A stretch of DNA of 64,000 bases, taken from Chromobotia macracanthus (taxonomy: Eukaryota; Chordata; Actinopteri; Cypriniformes; Botiidae). The notes under the pieces are model-generated. The model had not been told where the DNA came from, did no database searches, and saw only the letters and a list, made by a program, of their open reading frames with translations. Each line of letters opens with the position of its first letter. Position 1 is the stretch's first letter. A program made the position numbers and the translations under genes. The stretch is from the NCBI GenBank assembly GCA_036877525.1, contig JAZGTH010000001.1, positions 11,742,001 through 11,806,000 of the forward strand. The letters run 5' to 3'. Below, in pieces: positions 46,231-58,499 of the stretch.

Positions 46231-46828
46231 TGGAAAATGACTGAATACTCAAGTATGAATTCAAATTAACAAACGACTTAGCACACATGAAACACAAATG
46301 CGTTGCATGAACAACACACATACTCACAACAAAAGAACAACAATACTTTGCTAATTTGGTGAGAAGCAATGTTTTTTTGTCCCTGTATTTGCCCTCTGGT
46401 GCATATTTAAGGGTCTTTTCTGTCATTGACATGGAGGGTTGTCTGGATGAGATCAATTAATGCTTGAGTGCTGTTCCCAGTTTACCTGCTAGCATGTGTA
46501 TGAATGTGAAAAGGTCAGCACAGCCATTTATGAGCTTGTTCTTCCATTACTCATTTGAATGCTGCAGTTTGACACTGCATGTCCCCCAGAGCCCCCTGGG
46601 ATCTCTTTCTACACAGATGGAAGTCTGTGGTGTAGCCAGAGATTCTGGAAATGTGTTGCTTGTAAAAGTGAATTGCTGCTACGTGTAAGCGACTTGATTA
46701 TTTTCAACCGATGCGGTCATGCATGATCTCAGATCAGATGGTTGTTAAAGATAAAACATGTCCAAAGCAACAAACTATGTCAGAGGAAGCATCAGAAAAT
46801 GGATTTGCAAATCCATTCATGTGGAACG
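46231..46828. other. Intergenic sequence, nothing firm
   Basis: Short unrecognised frames at 46220-46456 and 46464-46688. No repeat. Confidence 0.35.
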
Positions 46829-47090
46829 TGTGTATGTGTGTGGTCTTGTTCATGGACCAAATGTCCCCACAATGATGGTAAAAGTCACACCCACCTAAAT
46901 TGCAGGGACAAGTCAGTGGTCCCTATGAGGAAAACTGATTATTAAACATACTAAATAATGCTTTTTTTTGCAAATTTAGAAATGCAAAAAGGTTTCTGTG
47001 AGGAATAGGTTTAGGGGTGAGGTAAGGGTTATGGGACAGAATATTCAGTTTGTACAGTATAAAAGTCATTGTCTATGGAAAGTGTTGGTG
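46829..47090. repeat. Dispersed 'gtccccacaa' fish repeat
   Basis: Contains atgtccccacaatgatggta, then acacccacc, agtcagtggtccctatgagg, and tttctgtgagg followed by ggtttaggggtgagg and agtttgtacagtataaaa. This string of phrases matches, from memory, a widespread repeat of cyprinid and related fish genomes usually flanked by GT microsatellites, as here on both sides. Its mobilisation mechanism is unknown to me. Confidence 0.6.
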
Positions 47091-47100
47091 CATGTGTGTG

Positions 47101-47158
<58 letters not shown>
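47091..47158. repeat. (TG)n(AG)n microsatellite
   Basis: About sixteen TG units followed by about seventeen AG units, adjoining the dispersed repeat. Confidence 0.95.
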
Positions 47159-47160
<2 letters not shown>

Positions 47161-48329
47161 AAAATGTGTGTATAGTGTTCTACAGAAAAATAGTTGGATT
47201 ACATTATGATGTTACCCTACTGTACAGCGATTTCCAGGGCATCTGAATCATGTTTTTTCTCATTATCACTTAATCAATCTAATTCCTTAACAGCAGACTC
47301 CTGCCGGCACAACAGCTGGAGACAAGCACACAGGTTTAGTTAATATCTAGATTGTTCATTTGTTTAAAATGTGCACATATGCATGCTCCATTACTTTTTA
47401 TTTTACAAAGGTTGCACTTTGTTTCTATAAAACACCAGAATGATGTTTATTTAATGACAACATGCATAATCATCTATATAGAAACAGACATCACGTGTGA
47501 CCTCTAGGTCAAATCCTTGTACTTGTACATCTTTGCAAAAAAAAGATATTATTTTTAGTTATGAGTGTGCTTAAATCTTTGGTTGTTTGTTACTAAATAA
47601 CAGGCTGGTCAAAATTACTGCTGTATAATAGGCTGGCTGTGATTTTAATCTCACATACAAGCATACACAATATCCACACACGTTCACAAACCCATCATTT
47701 CACAGCTGTGAACAGTACCACAATGGAGAGGCGCTTGAGCTGCCCTGAGGTGATTGAGGGCAGCAGACAGTTAACACAAGGAGCAGAACAACAGCACTTC
47801 TGTTCATATGTTTGCTTGTGAAAGCACTCAGCATACAAACAGCTAATAAAATGCTTGTTTGTTGGAAGTCCTTCTCTTGTTGCTCCACCGGGTTTTGCCA
47901 GGTCTGTATAGAGAACAGGCAAAAGAAAGCTATTAAAAAAGGTCTATAAATGTTAAACCAAAACCAATTTGGTCCTCCATTTTATTCTATATGTGCATGA
48001 AATGCTTAAAAAGGAAAAACAATAGCAAGATTTGATTTGTAAACTTTACCTTGGTGTTAATGTTACAGCATGTGTAGTTTAATGATGTCATCACTGACAT
48101 CAAGGCCAGCTTTTGCTAAAATGACTTAGTAAAATGGCTCTGTAAAATTACTGAGGCATTTAGTCTCAAATAATACATTTCACATTACAAAACAGAATTA
48201 TAGAGACCTACAAGGTAAATAAATGACTAAATAAATCACAAAAAAATTATTAATTAAAATATTGTACTGTAAGTGTATTGTACATGCAAAAAACAAGTTC
48301 AAACAGATTTACAGGGAGTCTTTTCACAA
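47159..48329. other. Intergenic sequence, nothing firm
   Basis: Contains a 7-bp inverted repeat GATGTCA/TGACATC (48084-48101). Overlapping opposite-strand frames at 47639-47922 are unrecognised. Confidence 0.35.
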
Positions 48330-48640
48330 GTATGTGTCAGTCAGACGCCATATGGCAATGCTCCTCGACTTTAATTATGATAAACTGTGGCTAAACAATG
48401 TGCTAAACCATGTGTGTTCCATTAGGAGCGGGATGTAAACACTCTAGTGTAGAGGGAGAGACAGGCCACATCAGTGATTATCCTCTCAGCCAGAGACATC
48501 ACAGATCATCAGGCAGCCAGCTCACTCACTCTGGCCAATACCAACATTAGACAGTGTGTTCAGAATTGCTTCTTTATTAGGCTGAAGGAATTTCCAGGTA
48601 CCTTGCATCCGTCCTTCCATTTCTGCTGAAGATATATGAC
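48330..48640. promoter_or_regulatory. Candidate conserved non-coding element
   Basis: Contains CAGACGCCATATGGC, CTCGACTTTAATTATG, AGGAGCGGGATG, TGTAAACAC (forkhead-like) and CAGTGATTATCC. Distinctly balanced and CpG-bearing. Inferred. Confidence 0.4.
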
Positions 48641-49589
48641 TCCATCTCAGCCTTGAAGGGCTAAAGATGAAAGATTTAAAATAATCACAGATCTCTGCAA
48701 AAACCCATCACGTATGTGAAACAATGTATAATGAAATGCAATGTTGCCCTTGTCATTGAGATGCAGAGATATCTAAGGTACATGCTGTAACACTGCAGTG
48801 TTTGTGATGGTAAACTGAAACTTTTTAGTTATTTACTTTTAAATTATTCTGTTATTGAACCTAGACTAGGTTTACTAATGATTTAATTGACTTTGTAATG
48901 CACTAGAAAACATTTTTTCAAATATTGGAACTACTTTCATAGAAACTGTATGATTTTCAACATCATTAACTACATTTGAAAAAGTTGATCAAAAAGTACA
49001 ATTAACCTTTTACTGCATATAGCACTTTTTCATATATGCAAAATTTAAAAAGCAATTCAATCTTAGTTTTCAGTTTTAGTGGATTGAATATTTTATTTTG
49101 TGGAACACCTGCACATTTTGTAGTTATTCAACATTTTGCAGAATATCAAATTGTGAGTGTGCTCACTCTCTCAGTGTTTTGAAAATTTCAAGAAATGCAA
49201 ATCCTGACACAACTACATTCTTCCATGTGTTAAATGATTCATTATATATTGTATTTTGGATGTATTAATCATGAACTATAAGTTAGAAAATCCACTAGTT
49301 CTACTGTAATTGTAAAAAGTATAATCACTAAACCGTTTCTTAAGGGTTTGCTGCAGTTCCTCTACCTGTTCCTGACTTGATATTGTGTTTTAATTGTGTG
49401 ACAACCAAAAAAGAGCAAGTATTGATATACTGGGAGTTCCCTGAATATCTTTTTCTTTCACAGTAGCATTTGTGTTTGTCCAGATATAAGACAATCCAGT
49501 TATGTCTTCCTGCTGAACTTTTCTGAGTGCAACTTTTGAGTTTGTGCCCTGTGCCTTTTTTCTCTGACAATTATGCTTTCACTCCGAAA
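48641..49589. other. AT-rich intergenic sequence, nothing firm
   Basis: No repeat. A 76-codon minus-strand frame at 49340-49570 is unrecognised. Confidence 0.4.
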
Positions 49590-49770
49590 CTCCAGACAGA
49601 CAAAAGGTTAGTTGTGACTTTCCCTATGATGGTCACCACCACAGCAATTAGCTGGTGTTCCAGCAGAGGGGCCAGGTTTGCCAGAGCTTGTGAAAATGCC
49701 ATCTGTCATTGGGACACACTTCATGAAATGCTCTTCCCTGCCTCGGTTTGACTGTTTCCTTCAGGGAGTC
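49590..49770. promoter_or_regulatory. Possible regulatory island
   Basis: Contains CAGCAATTAGCTGG, ATGGTCACCACC and TGCCATCTGTCATTGGG. GC-balanced, non-repetitive, with antisense-overlapping frames that look like composition artefacts. Confidence 0.3.
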
Positions 49771-50279
49771 ACAAGGATCGTTCAAGTTGAATGGAGCTCT
49801 GAGAAAACAATAAATTGTTTGCTGTGAAAAATAATTTGGCAGGGGCTGTGGGTGCCATGTGCTCTGAAGTGTGGCGGTGCACATTCTCTCACAGCTGCCC
49901 TGAATAGCAGACTGAATCAGAGCAACACCTTGAGTTTGGGTGACTTTGTGTAATGTATATTTAGTTTGTTATTGTACGACATATGTATGTCATATTTAAC
50001 CAATAAGGGTCATTAGATGCAAAGCAAAGTTGTGTATGTCACTTATTTACTTGACTATAGTTTTTGTGGTAGTTGACCCTGCTTGGTTCTCATGCCTGAT
50101 TTCTATACACATCAGATATCATTTAATGCTTTAGCTAAAGCTATCATAATGATAGCAATTTGCAGCAACAAAATGACCTGAAGCCATTCAATTTATATAA
50201 GAGTTTGAGATTTCCTAATACAAGTGACAGTGACAATTGCTGATGTAGCAAAGCTAAGCAGATCCTACCTTTACAAAAA
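49771..50279. other. Intergenic sequence, nothing firm
   Basis: Contains a small GACATA/TATGTC inverted pair at 49978-49991. Otherwise featureless. Confidence 0.4.
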
Positions 50280-50420
50280 TAAGCGGTGACCGAGTCATTG
50301 ATACAGCGTTTCAATTAAGAGTGTTTAATAATAACCAGCAGCACAGAGACTAGGTGACCTCCAACAATTTAATTGCTGTCAGTGTAAAAGAGGTTTGACA
50401 GTTAGTTATGCATTATTTAA
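50280..50420. promoter_or_regulatory. Candidate conserved non-coding element
   Basis: Contains AGCGGTGACCGAG, CAGCGTTTCAATTAAG, GTTTAATAATAACC and CAATTTAATTGCTG. Compact, CpG-bearing and TAAT-rich. Inferred. Confidence 0.35.
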
Positions 50421-51399
50421 GCTTTGTGTAACTTGCCTAGTCATTAATAAACAAAGAAATAGGTGCCTTAACTGGACAGTAGGTGACATTCAAATATGGA
50501 TATATATGTAAACTGTAGATCTTTAACAAGTTTTAATGACATTTGTATGATCTCTTAAGTATCACACGAGAGGGTGCTGTGGTCGTACATCAGCACAGCT
50601 GTGATTTGGCTGTAGGCACGATCATTACAGTATGATACAACAGTTTGAAACAGCAAGGTTATCTTGTTGAGGACAAAGTATAAAAATAAGGAAAAACCAA
50701 AAAAGTACCAAAATATCTCATGTGGAACTACCTTCTTACACCACAGATTCAGAGGCTGCCTGTGATAGTTCAAAAGATGTGTCCAAGCCTCCGCTACTAA
50801 TTCAAAAAATGTCACATTTGAAATGGCATGAGCTATTACTGTTAGTTCAGAGAAGCTGCTAGATTATCCAGGAGAATGTGTGTGAGTCTGCCGTGATGTG
50901 TCCACTGCACCAATCAATTACTTTTCCATAGTTTCATTTCAACAAATGCTGTGGCGGAATGATACAAACAGTAAAGTATCCCTTTACTGTTCTGGTCCTA
51001 TATCAGCCCTCTCGTCCAATCAGATTCAAAGATCAAAACTGACTGTTCTTCAATATACAGTTCTGTAAAATGTTGGTGAATGTCATTGATGAAAGTTATT
51101 ATAACGTAAAAATATGACTCAAAAAATACACATTTTATATGTTTTTTCCATTATGGGTTAGACATGCTCACACACTAAACCGAAGCAGCACATAAAAGCA
51201 GCGCCAAATAACCAGAGAGTATGTTTACCTCTGCCACACACAGGAACTATCCAAGCTGTCAATGCAGCAATTTTCCCAGTGTGTTTGTGTATGGGCACAT
51301 CCACATATGAGTGCTTTTTGCCATCGTGAGTTTGTGTCTGTCAATGCATGTTATATAATTAGGGCCATCTCCTGAACCTCACAGCCTGGTCTTAACAGA
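50421..51399. other. Intergenic sequence; possible old repeat near 51000
   Basis: The phrase cgtccaatcagattcaaag near 51010 recalls decayed fish DNA transposons but no ends are found. An 86-codon minus-strand frame at 50555-50815 is unrecognised. Confidence 0.3.
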
Positions 51400-51880
51400 T
51401 CAGATGGCCTGAGTCAGTGCTGTCTACTCTCCCTCAGTCAGAGCAGATGGCGTCTGCACCATGTGACACTCTCCACTGGTCCCTCTCTCAAGGTGAGAAG
51501 ACCAACAATGACATTCTGGCCCCCAATGACACTCAGTTCCAGCACTGCTGTTCGTCCACCATATACCCAGTGCTGCCCACAATCGGAGCAGGATTAAAGT
51601 CAAGCAGGACTATTTATGAATCCATTTTTCACAGCAACCGTAATGGTGGCTTGAATTAAACTGATGGTTTGTTGTTGAACATGCACATAAGAACTTTTTC
51701 TTACTAATGTTCCTTGCGAATAGGAGAGACACACAAGGGCTAATTGCTTTGTATTACGAAGAACTGTTAAAGAAAGGATTTTAATGGTACATGCGGATAA
51801 ATCATCCTCAATTTATACTAAAGTGCTTTCCACTGGTGGTAATTATTTGCGCCGTACATTAAATCTGTAAATGTAAACCT
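51400..51880. promoter_or_regulatory. Two possible regulatory islands
   Basis: 51400-51660 is GC-balanced with an unrecognised 80-codon frame. 51710-51880 is a stronger candidate with GGCTAATTGC, TATTACGAAG, CATGCGGATAAATC and GGTAATTATTTGCGCC. Inferred. Confidence 0.33.
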
Positions 51881-53810
51881 GTCTAGTTCTGAACCTGTAA
51901 TTTAGTCTGACAATCCAACGTCAAGATGCATCAAATAGGTGTATAATTTATCTAAACTGAATTACAATTTTAAAACATAATGTGTTTATTATGCACAAAC
52001 TTTTCAAATGTTTTTTTTAATTGTTGTTTTCTTCCTCCAGTGTTCAAGCCCAACTGGAAACACATAAGCTCATACATTGCTTTACATTTGACTAGATCTT
52101 GTTGTTATTTGCATCTTGTGTCTGAGCGTGTTTAACCTGCCAGCATCTGTGACATCTGGAGGAGTTGCACGCCCTTGTTGAGGTAAAAGATTTCTGAGCA
52201 TTCGTGAAGACACTTATGTGAGTTTGCTTGCTTGCACCTGCCCCGGTGGAATATGTGATATTTAATGCCTGTCTACCCAAAAATACACTTTAACTGGGAA
52301 ACATCAGTGTTAGTTTAGGTAGCGTAACAAGCTGCAAAACACGTAAAAGTTTGCCATATTTATCTAAGATGAAAGGTAGAAAGTTTGGATGGGTGTTTAC
52401 AGTAACAGGAAATCTGTCTGCATCCATTAGTGTAGCAAGAAACCAGGCATAGTCATAACCTTGCAATGTGCACTTATTTTAAATTTGTCTGACAGGTTAG
52501 TATTATAATGATTTGATAATAATAAATATCATATGAATATTATATCTCAGTATATGGTTTTCTCACCCTACCTACTCTGCATGCATCTGCACTAAACAAA
52601 CATTAGTCTACTCTCCTGATATCCAGATAAGTTTACTTAGGGTAAATAAGACTACATCTGCTATGAGCAGTTTAATAGATGCCTTAGATTTCATTTGAAA
52701 ACTCCCCACGCAATATTGGGTTGAGGACATGGACAATATACTCTGAGGGCATTTTTATAATGGCCTTTCTCCTCTCCTGTGTTTAATCTAGAGGTTATAA
52801 CCTGACTGACCACTTTTACAAGGTTCTCCATCAAAATACTCCATGCTCAGCCTGCATGCTGTTAAAACTCTGCTATCTCTCCTTTTTGCACTCATACTCA
52901 GATTGAATTGAAGATTTCAGATCCAATCAAACTAAATTAGATGTATTTACATAACTCACTCATTTTCTGATCAAAGAAATTGCAGTCACTCTCCACGGTT
53001 GTTACTGCTGACCACAGGCTGTCTGAGGACTTACAGACATTTCAAAGGCTCTTTGAAAAACTCATAATTTCAGGTGAATTATCAGTCTTTTTACATTAGG
53101 TTATTCTTTTGTGAAGGATAACCATAAGGGTAGAATGGTTAATTGAGCTGAAGGGTTTAACATTTGTAAAGGGACAATACATTATATTTGACATTGTGCA
53201 AATCTAATTGGTGTGGACAAAGACAAAAAGAAGCAGTTAACATATGTAGATACTGGCGTCTCTACTTCCATCTTATAATTTGCTGATAAATGCTAGACTT
53301 TGGTTTTGGTTTTACAAAGAAAGAGACACAGGCTTACAGGAATTCAGAATTCCAGTGATGGAAAAATAGTGGCTATATGTGCACAGGGTAGTCTGTGTTT
53401 CTAAGAGACCAATGTACAGAAAGATAGAAGAGAGAGAGACTGCCTGCCTGTAAAGTGAGATAAACCGACAGGAGGTGACAAATTCATAACAGCTTTGTGC
53501 AACCACAATTCTGGGGAATTCAGAGGTTGGCCTCAAATAAGGTGACATGTGTGACGGGATTCATCTTCTTGAACTTGCCATACTGCTGCAATGAGACTGC
53601 GTCTGATAAGACGCCTCCTGGAAAGTCAAACATAAATGGATGTGTTGTCATCTGTTTGTAAAAACGCTGAGAGATGGGAATTTTAGGAAGGCATTAAGTT
53701 GCTTTAAAACAATTATAGAGCTTAACACGGTCATTAGTGGTGTCATAAACAGTTATACATGGACGCTTCACCTTTCTTCTACAAATTTAAAGGTGCAATA
53801 ATCAAATGGA
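51881..53810. other. Intergenic sequence, nothing firm
   Basis: No transposon ends or hairpins of note. Short frames at 52092-52280 and 53312-53548 are unrecognised. Confidence 0.35.
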
Positions 53811-53816
53811 TTTTCT

Positions 53817-53851
53817 ACAATTCCCCCAAATGTCTCTTTTGGGGGAATTGT
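53817..53851. repeat. 14-bp perfect hairpin
   Basis: Arms acaattcccccaaa (53817-53830) and its exact complement (53838-53851) enclose a 7-nt loop. The C5/G5 core makes this the most stable short hairpin I found in the window. Confidence 0.9.
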
Positions 53852-53938
53852 TTTGTTTATGCTTGGAAATCACATTACTGAGTATAACACTTTACAATAA
53901 AATAATAAGCAGTCATTTGTGTGCTTTTTTGGATTATG

Positions 53939-54014
53939 AATGTCGGAATAGCAATTGTTGGATAAATAGTGTATTATCCGACATTTTGAATAGCAAAATG
54001 TCAGATAATACACT
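53939..54014. repeat. 20-bp hairpin plus overlapping 9-bp inverted repeat
   Basis: Arms 53968-53987 and 53995-54014 pair over 20 bp with a single mismatch (C53979 against A54003; on the minus strand this is a G-U wobble) around a 7-nt loop. A third copy of the core, aatgtcgga (53939-53947), is inverted relative to tccgacatt in the first arm (53978-53986), so two alternative hairpins compete. The phrase gaatagca also occurs twice, once in the loop. Confidence 0.9.
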
Positions 54015-54121
54015 CTTTGCCTAACTGTAATCATTTTATTTTCTTTAAAACACTTGACAAGCACTTCTTTCCTGTATTGGTACGTTTCCTGTTGAAGCAG
54101 GAAGTTTGGGTGGGACATATT

Positions 54122-54215
54122 GACTACTTCTGCGCGACTACTTCTGCGCTGTTGTTTAACAGCCAGTAGGTTGTGGTTACTGTATGTTACACCCATAAGC
54201 CACAACTGGCTACTG
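54122..54215. repeat. 14-bp tandem duplication and 13-bp bulged inverted repeat
   Basis: Two exact copies of gactacttctgcgc (54122-54135, 54136-54149) are followed by an inverted repeat of cagtaggttgtgg (54164-54176) with 54200-54215, which carries a 3-nt bulge. With the two hairpins upstream this makes a 400-bp cluster of foldback structures. A 111-codon minus-strand frame (53870-54205) lies over it and is probably a by-product. Confidence 0.75.
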
Positions 54216-54559
54216 CCTTCTCAGTGACAGGTGAGGAGGGACATTCTCGTTTGACATTTCTCAGTGAGCATTTGATTGGAAATAAAATTAAGCAGTGCAG
54301 TATGAACTTCAACTTTTTCATTTTCTAAAAAAAACAAAAATTGGCAAAGAATTTTGTTTAACTTTTATTCACGCTAGCCTAAAGGTAACTTAAAAGCTAA
54401 TAGGCATAAGAGCAAAAGAGCAAAATAGAGCAAAAGCCACAAACCACAAATTTCACAGGGCCAGAAGAGATAACCACCTGTTGTGTGTCAAAACGACTCA
54501 CTTCAAAGTTAGAACAGCACATTCCTATTGAAAAGGTCATTATTGGGTACTCTGTCTCT
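54216..54559. other. Intergenic sequence, nothing recognised
   Basis: Contains a short tandem of aagagcaaaa/aatagagcaaaa near 54410-54435. Otherwise plain. Confidence 0.4.
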
Positions 54560-54800
54560 CACTCTCTCTCTCCTGTAATTAGTGCATTAGAGATTTTCAG
54601 TCTGGCACAGCAGGCAAGTTTTAGCTGATAAGCCTGACAAGCACTTTTATCAGGCTATTCAAAGCAAAAGAAAACAAAAAGTGATGTGGAGAGCGAGGGT
54701 AATCAATTTTCAATCTATCAAAAAGAACCTTTTGATCTGCTTTTCTACAAATCACTTTTCCTCTCATAATAGAATGTGGTTGTCACATTTTCTCATGGCT
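54560..54800. promoter_or_regulatory. Candidate conserved non-coding element
   Basis: Contains GTAATTAGTGCATTAG, TTAGCTGATAAGCCTGAC, GAGAGCGAGGG and GTAATCAATTTTCAATC. TAAT-rich and non-repetitive. Inferred. Confidence 0.35.
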
Positions 54801-55489
54801 CTGATTTCATTTTGAACTTGTATGAACTCAGTATTTCATCGTATAAGAACTCCCAGTCTCAAACTCCCAGCTTGCGCCATGGACTTTTATGATCTTTCTG
54901 GACAGTTGCATTGCCATCACAAGTTCAGAGTCTTTCCTGTATGTGTAACAAGTACTTACAAGGTTGTCATAAGCTCAAAATAATTGAAAAGTAAACAAAG
55001 TACCCAGTTGTTCTTTCACCGAAACTTAAGATATCTCTGCACTCTGCCATTGTAAAAGCCACATGCAGTGCATGAAACATAAAATTAAAATAACCTTTAG
55101 CTCATTTCACATATTGCTTGCAGACAGTGTCCCTTAGAAATCTGAAACATTTCACTAAAACCCTGTGCCTGAAGAAACAGAGACCGAGAGGTCTTTGTAT
55201 TTCCCTCCAACCTGTTAGAATATTTTTCAGTGTCATGCGGTTCCAGTCATGACACAAGACTATTAAGCAAAGTTTCAAATATTCCTAAAATGTAATACTT
55301 AAATCAGCAGCTGAAAAACATACTAGCCGCTAATCAAATAATGGTGACAGTGACTGTAACAGCTAAATTGGATTGATTAGCAAAATGAGAATATGAACAG
55401 ATAAGAGGGACATAAAACATAACAGAAATAATAGCTATCTGTTCCTTAAAATGTTATGAAATTGATATTCAGTGACATTAAGGGTCCAT
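54801..55489. other. Intergenic sequence, nothing firm
   Basis: No repeat or open frame of note. A small TAATCAAATAATGG patch at 55330-55345. Confidence 0.35.
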
Positions 55490-55660
55490 TTATGGCTGTC
55501 AGTAATTTGCTTGAGTTCAGTTTTGCAGATATTCTCCTAAGAACAAACCTGCCTGGAATCTCCAGTTTAATTGGGACATTTGCATCGTAATGACCCATGA
55601 GCCACTTTCCTACTATTTCCAAATTTTATATTCTTGAAACTCGACCAAAATCTCAACTTT
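55490..55660. promoter_or_regulatory. Possible regulatory island
   Basis: Contains CATTTATGGC, GTCAGTAATTTGC, GTTTAATTGGGAC and TTTGCATCGTAATGACCC (octamer-like). Non-repetitive. Inferred. Confidence 0.3.
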
Positions 55661-55845
55661 AATGAACAGATCAAGTCTCAAGTAAAAACAAGGTATAATA
55701 AAATATGACATTGCATGCAATTCGGCTAAATACGAAACTTTTTTGCTCCAGTTTTAGGTGTTTTATGAGGGTAATCTGCATTTGCTCATTTACTACCGAC
55801 TCCCCTGCAAAAACATTCTTATAAACGGTGTCATGTCCATGTATG

Positions 55846-55847
<2 letters not shown>

Positions 55848-55927
<80 letters not shown>
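55848..55927. repeat. (TA)40 microsatellite
   Basis: An uninterrupted TA tract of about 80 bp, giving an Ile-Tyr run in a spurious plus-strand frame. It is flanked by related words, catgtccatgtatgcaa on the left and tgtatgtatg...ccatgcaaatg on the right. Confidence 0.97.
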
Positions 55928-55936
<9 letters not shown>

Positions 55937-57539
55937 ATGAACTGTGTCATAACCATGCAAATGTATTCATTTTTCATGTTCTGACACTGGAAGACACAGC
56001 ATTTTCATATAAATACATGCTTCGTGTCCTCGCTCTGCAGATGTACTTGCATTCATTTGTTTTTTCTTATATTTCTTCAGTATTATCCTTATTCTGTGCA
56101 TTCTTTTTGATTAAAATTAACAGTTGACAAGCAGAACACTTGCAAACTAGCAAGCTATTTACCCAGACACAAAAATAGTATATTTAAATGTTGTTTTAGT
56201 TTAAAATATGTTGTTTTAAGGTACAATAATGACATAATATAATTGTGTAATATTACATTTTAGGCACACATAAGTATGACTAATAAATAAGAATTGGCTG
56301 TGTGAAGGTGTGCAATGAAAAATGTGACACACACCCTTTGAAGTCTCTGTAGTACCAGAATTTAATAATCCATATATATCACAGTGTGTTCTGTTCTGAC
56401 ACACTTTTCGACTTTGATATTACAGCCTACCTCCATAGATTGATCTTTGGAATGACACCGTCATTGAATGTTGGAGACCAAGTGTGACTATTTTGCTGTT
56501 CTGGGCAAGCCAATGTTTGCTGATCCATCTGTCATTATGCAAAAACGTCCTGTTCTGTTCACTTATTATTTCCATCCAAGAGGAAAAGTGATCTTTTTCA
56601 TATTGAAGCACTATTTATGCTGATCACAAATCTTTCAAAAACTAAACTCTGAAGTCCATACAGCTGAAATTTGTTGCTGAGGTAACATGCTTCAAGATTA
56701 TTTCAGAGGATGTGACTGCTGATGGTCAGCAGGTTACATGTTTCTCGTAGGCAGACCTATAGCCCCCTATAATCTGAACAGAGACAATAGACAGTTCAAT
56801 AGACAGTTTCCCATGGCATAATTATTATTTAGAGCTTCTTGAGCATAGAGTAAAGAGTACAGAGTAAAAATCTCAAGGTGCTCATAACTGTACAATACAG
56901 TTAGTAGCACTATATTGTAAACATTTACGTAAACATAAATATTCAATAAGAAAAATCAAATGTGACTTGATTTTTTTTAGGATTAGAAAAACCAGGTCAG
57001 AGGCAGATCTGAATGCATAAGGGTTGCAGACAATAACTGAACTTTTATTGTGAGAAATCTGTCTACAGTTTACTCAAACCTCTATCTGCATTGAACAAAA
57101 TATTTTTTAAAATCTGTGTTTGCTAATATTGGCATAACATTAATTCTGTTTATTCTGTTATTGGCTTTAAATTACTGTGCTAAGTTTTGGCTAAAGGTTG
57201 CAAATTTGGCATTACCTACAACAGTAACCCCAAAAAATGCCTAAATTTAGCTATTTTTAACAAAATGGCTTTTGGTTAACATAATTTCCCTGCATTTTAG
57301 CACACATTATAATCGATAACATAAATCAGCAAAATAAAACATTTTTCTTTACAATAATGTGAATTAATGCATTGTACACAATGAGAACTGTGATACATGT
57401 GATACATTTTGAAATGAAATCACCAAAACAATGAACAGTTAGGGTTATATAATTCCAGTTGTCCTACTGATGCCAAAACTTAATGTTAAAAAATACCAGT
57501 ATGTCTTTAACCTGCAAAATGTTGGTTAACCTCTGTAAT
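55928..57539. other. AT-rich intergenic sequence, nothing firm
   Basis: Only a small 12-bp tandem (aatagacagttc/aatagacagttt near 56787-56810) and short unrecognised frames at 56216-56611. Confidence 0.4.
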
Positions 57540-58060
57540 GGACTTGTGCCTAATGAATTTTAATGAGCGGTATGTAAATGATAAATGAAAGTTCTTCATT
57601 TTGAGACTGTGAATAGGCTTATGAAACATTGTGCTCCATTAGTCGTGCCTGCCATTATTTAACAATTCATCAAAATGATTGAGCTGTAATTTAACACAAC
57701 TGTCTTGAGAGACTTGACCTCTCGTGATGTAAGAAATGCAGGCATGACATCTGCAGAGTGTCAGCAGTCGAACATTGTTTGGCTTAAAATTCCACTTCAG
57801 ATGTGTTCAATACATATTGAACTGAAAGATCTATGATAAAAGCTCAGTGCATTTAAACCTATCGAGGACCCGTATCTGATATAGCTAATCAAATGTAATT
57901 AATCTTCATTGTGGGGGATATATCACAACAGTACTTTGGTGAATGCCCAAAGCGTCATTACACACTAGGGTGCCCGCGGGTCTTTATAGGGTGTTCAGTG
58001 CTCTACTTGTGTATTAGAGCATGCAGTGAACAAGCAAGGAAAGGGACATTACCCTTGCTT
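57540..58060. promoter_or_regulatory. Candidate conserved non-coding elements (two cores)
   Basis: Core 1 (57540-57780) has CCTAATGAATTTTAATGAGCGG, ATTAGTCGTGCC and CTCTCGTGATG. Core 2 (57850-58060) has CCTATCGAGGACCCG, ATAGCTAATCAAATG, GTAATTAATC and GTGCCCGCGGGTC, the last containing the palindrome CCCGCGGG. CpG-bearing and TAAT-rich. Inferred. Confidence 0.4.
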
Positions 58061-58499
58061 TGTGTAGTGACACCCACCTCATCAAGATAACACACTTGGA
58101 GGTGTTTCATGCAGCGATGATCTTCATTTTAATTCCAATGTCATGTCTGAAGGAGCAACTGTTACATGGTTGTATTAGAGGCTGTAAAAAGACGTTTTGG
58201 AGAAAGCAAAGAAAATCTGAACTACTTGCTACCTTGCTCAAAACTTCATCTCAACAATTTAAAGGAAATGTGATTGCATTTAAAATGAGTTATGGCACAC
58301 TCTTTGATATTAGCATATTGTATGAAGCATTTATAGTGGAAACTGCCTGAAATCATGTTGTGCTGCTCATGCATGTAATTAAAATACTATGTTCACACAG
58401 GCCTCATTTATTGTGTGTGGTGCATGTAATTTCAAAATAGTAAAAAAAAAAACTAAATAAAAATGGGCTCCTGGTATGCAAAGATGGTTTAAGACATTT
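58061..58499. other. Intergenic sequence, nothing recognised
   Basis: A 96-codon plus-strand frame (58060-58350) begins with ATG but shows no domain and no gene context. Confidence 0.35.

Noticed and set aside
53870..54205. 111-codon minus-strand frame
   Set aside because: It runs through the hairpin cluster, so its residues are dictated by inverted repeats. No domain is recognised.
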